Both the position numbers and the translations under genes were made by a program. The notes beneath the pieces are model-generated. The model was not told the DNA's origin and did no database searches. It saw nothing but the letters and a program-made list of their open reading frames with translations. This document shows, piece after piece, positions 63,744-64,000 of a stretch of DNA of 64,000 bases. The DNA lies in contig NZ_RAHW01000002.1 of assembly GCF_004117875.1 (NCBI RefSeq), positions 620,001 to 684,000 of the forward strand. The letters are read 5' to 3'. The stretch comes from Geomonas oryzae (lineage in GTDB: Bacteria; Desulfobacterota; Desulfuromonadia; Geobacterales; Geobacteraceae). Position 1 is the first letter of the stretch, and each line of letters begins with the position of its first letter.

Positions 63744-64000
63744 TTATGAGATAAGTGTCTGGAAATACAAGCCTGAGGGTTTGGAGGCAACTTCAAGCTG
63801 TACGCTTGAAAGAGCTGCCTGGAAGGAGTCTGTGTAGAGCATCTTCTTGAAGGGGGTCGGTTGCATCATCAGCATGTTTCGAATCGGAGCACAAGGAAAG
63901 GACTCCAAGCCAGCTTTCAGTTGCTCCTGTACAAGGTCAAAAGCTGTCTGTTGCTTTCTTGTCAGGGTAAAGCTTTGGGTCTTCCAGTCCTGGACGGTGG
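63744..64000 (-). CDS. C-terminal part of an unknown protein cut by the window edge
   Basis: The frame is open from the right edge and stops with TAA at 63744-63746. The visible 85 residues include DWKTQSFTLTRKQQTAFDLV and APIRNMLMMQPTPFKKMLYT. No family is recognisable. An inverted repeat built on AGGGTGTA and TACACCCCT (about 63700-63745) follows the stop. Confidence 0.5.
   Translation of the reverse strand, partial: TVQDWKTQSFTLTRKQQTAFDLVQEQLKAGLESFPCAPIRNMLMMQPTPFKKMLYTDSFQAALSSVQLEVASKPSGLYFQTLIS

Overview
The window reads as one long defence island from a mesophilic Gram-negative bacterium. A Geobacter-like desulfuromonad is my best guess. The guess rests on the short-Argonaute/Sir2 pair, on the mid-GC codon use of most genes, and on the sigma-54 and IHF-type regulators. 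No rRNA, tRNA or CRISPR array was seen, and apart from the IHF gene there is almost no housekeeping content. From 1 to about 43.4 kb nearly every gene lies on the minus strand in tightly overlapping operons.

Layout, right to left in the direction of transcription. 43.3-35.8 kb: a sigma-54 activator with an RtcR/CARF-like N-terminal sensor, then hsdR-hsdM-hsdS (type I restriction-modification). 35.8-33.2 kb: a two-gene unit of a DUF3696-type OLD/AAA ATPase and a PLD-like protein. 33.0-29.7 kb: a single-gene SF2 helicase-nuclease fusion. 29.3-18.9 kb: a small unknown gene and a type III Druantia pair (DruH, DruE). 18.9-14.7 kb: a HEPN/zinc-ribbon gene and a SPARSA system (Sir2-APAZ plus short Argonaute). 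14.6-8.6 kb: a three-gene unit of DUF6361, two-HKD PLD nuclease and SNF2 helicase. 8.3-7.3 kb: an orphan HEPN-like gene. 7.2-0 kb: a five-gene, fully overlapping operon of radical SAM enzyme, uracil-phosphoribosyltransferase/methyltransferase fusion, small protein with a NINGS-type start, STAND-like ATPase with HEAT repeats, and a wHTH-methyltransferase cut by the window edge. This last operon matches no system I can name and is the best candidate for something undescribed: it pairs nucleotide- or base-modifying enzymes with a P-loop/HEAT-repeat sensor.

43.7-52.3 kb is an AT-rich Tn7-like transposition module on the plus strand: TnsA-TnsB fusion, TnsC, TniQ/TnsD-like, a calcineurin-like phosphatase, and a second, inverted TniQ paralogue. 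A repeat array lies upstream of tnsAB. 52.3-55.7 kb is gene-poor and decayed, with a duplicated-domain small protein, a winged-helix fragment, an ihfA-type gene and a small unknown gene.

55.7-64 kb is a second mobile segment bounded by two tyrosine recombinases that face each other. Between them lie a short defence-like cargo: an unknown 334-aa protein, a GIY-YIG nuclease with no obvious canonical start, a beheaded PLD nuclease, an EVE-HNH modification-dependent nuclease, and a zinc-ribbon protein with a nucleoside-deoxyribosyltransferase/TIR-like domain. Small phage- or plasmid-like genes follow on the minus strand and run off the right edge.
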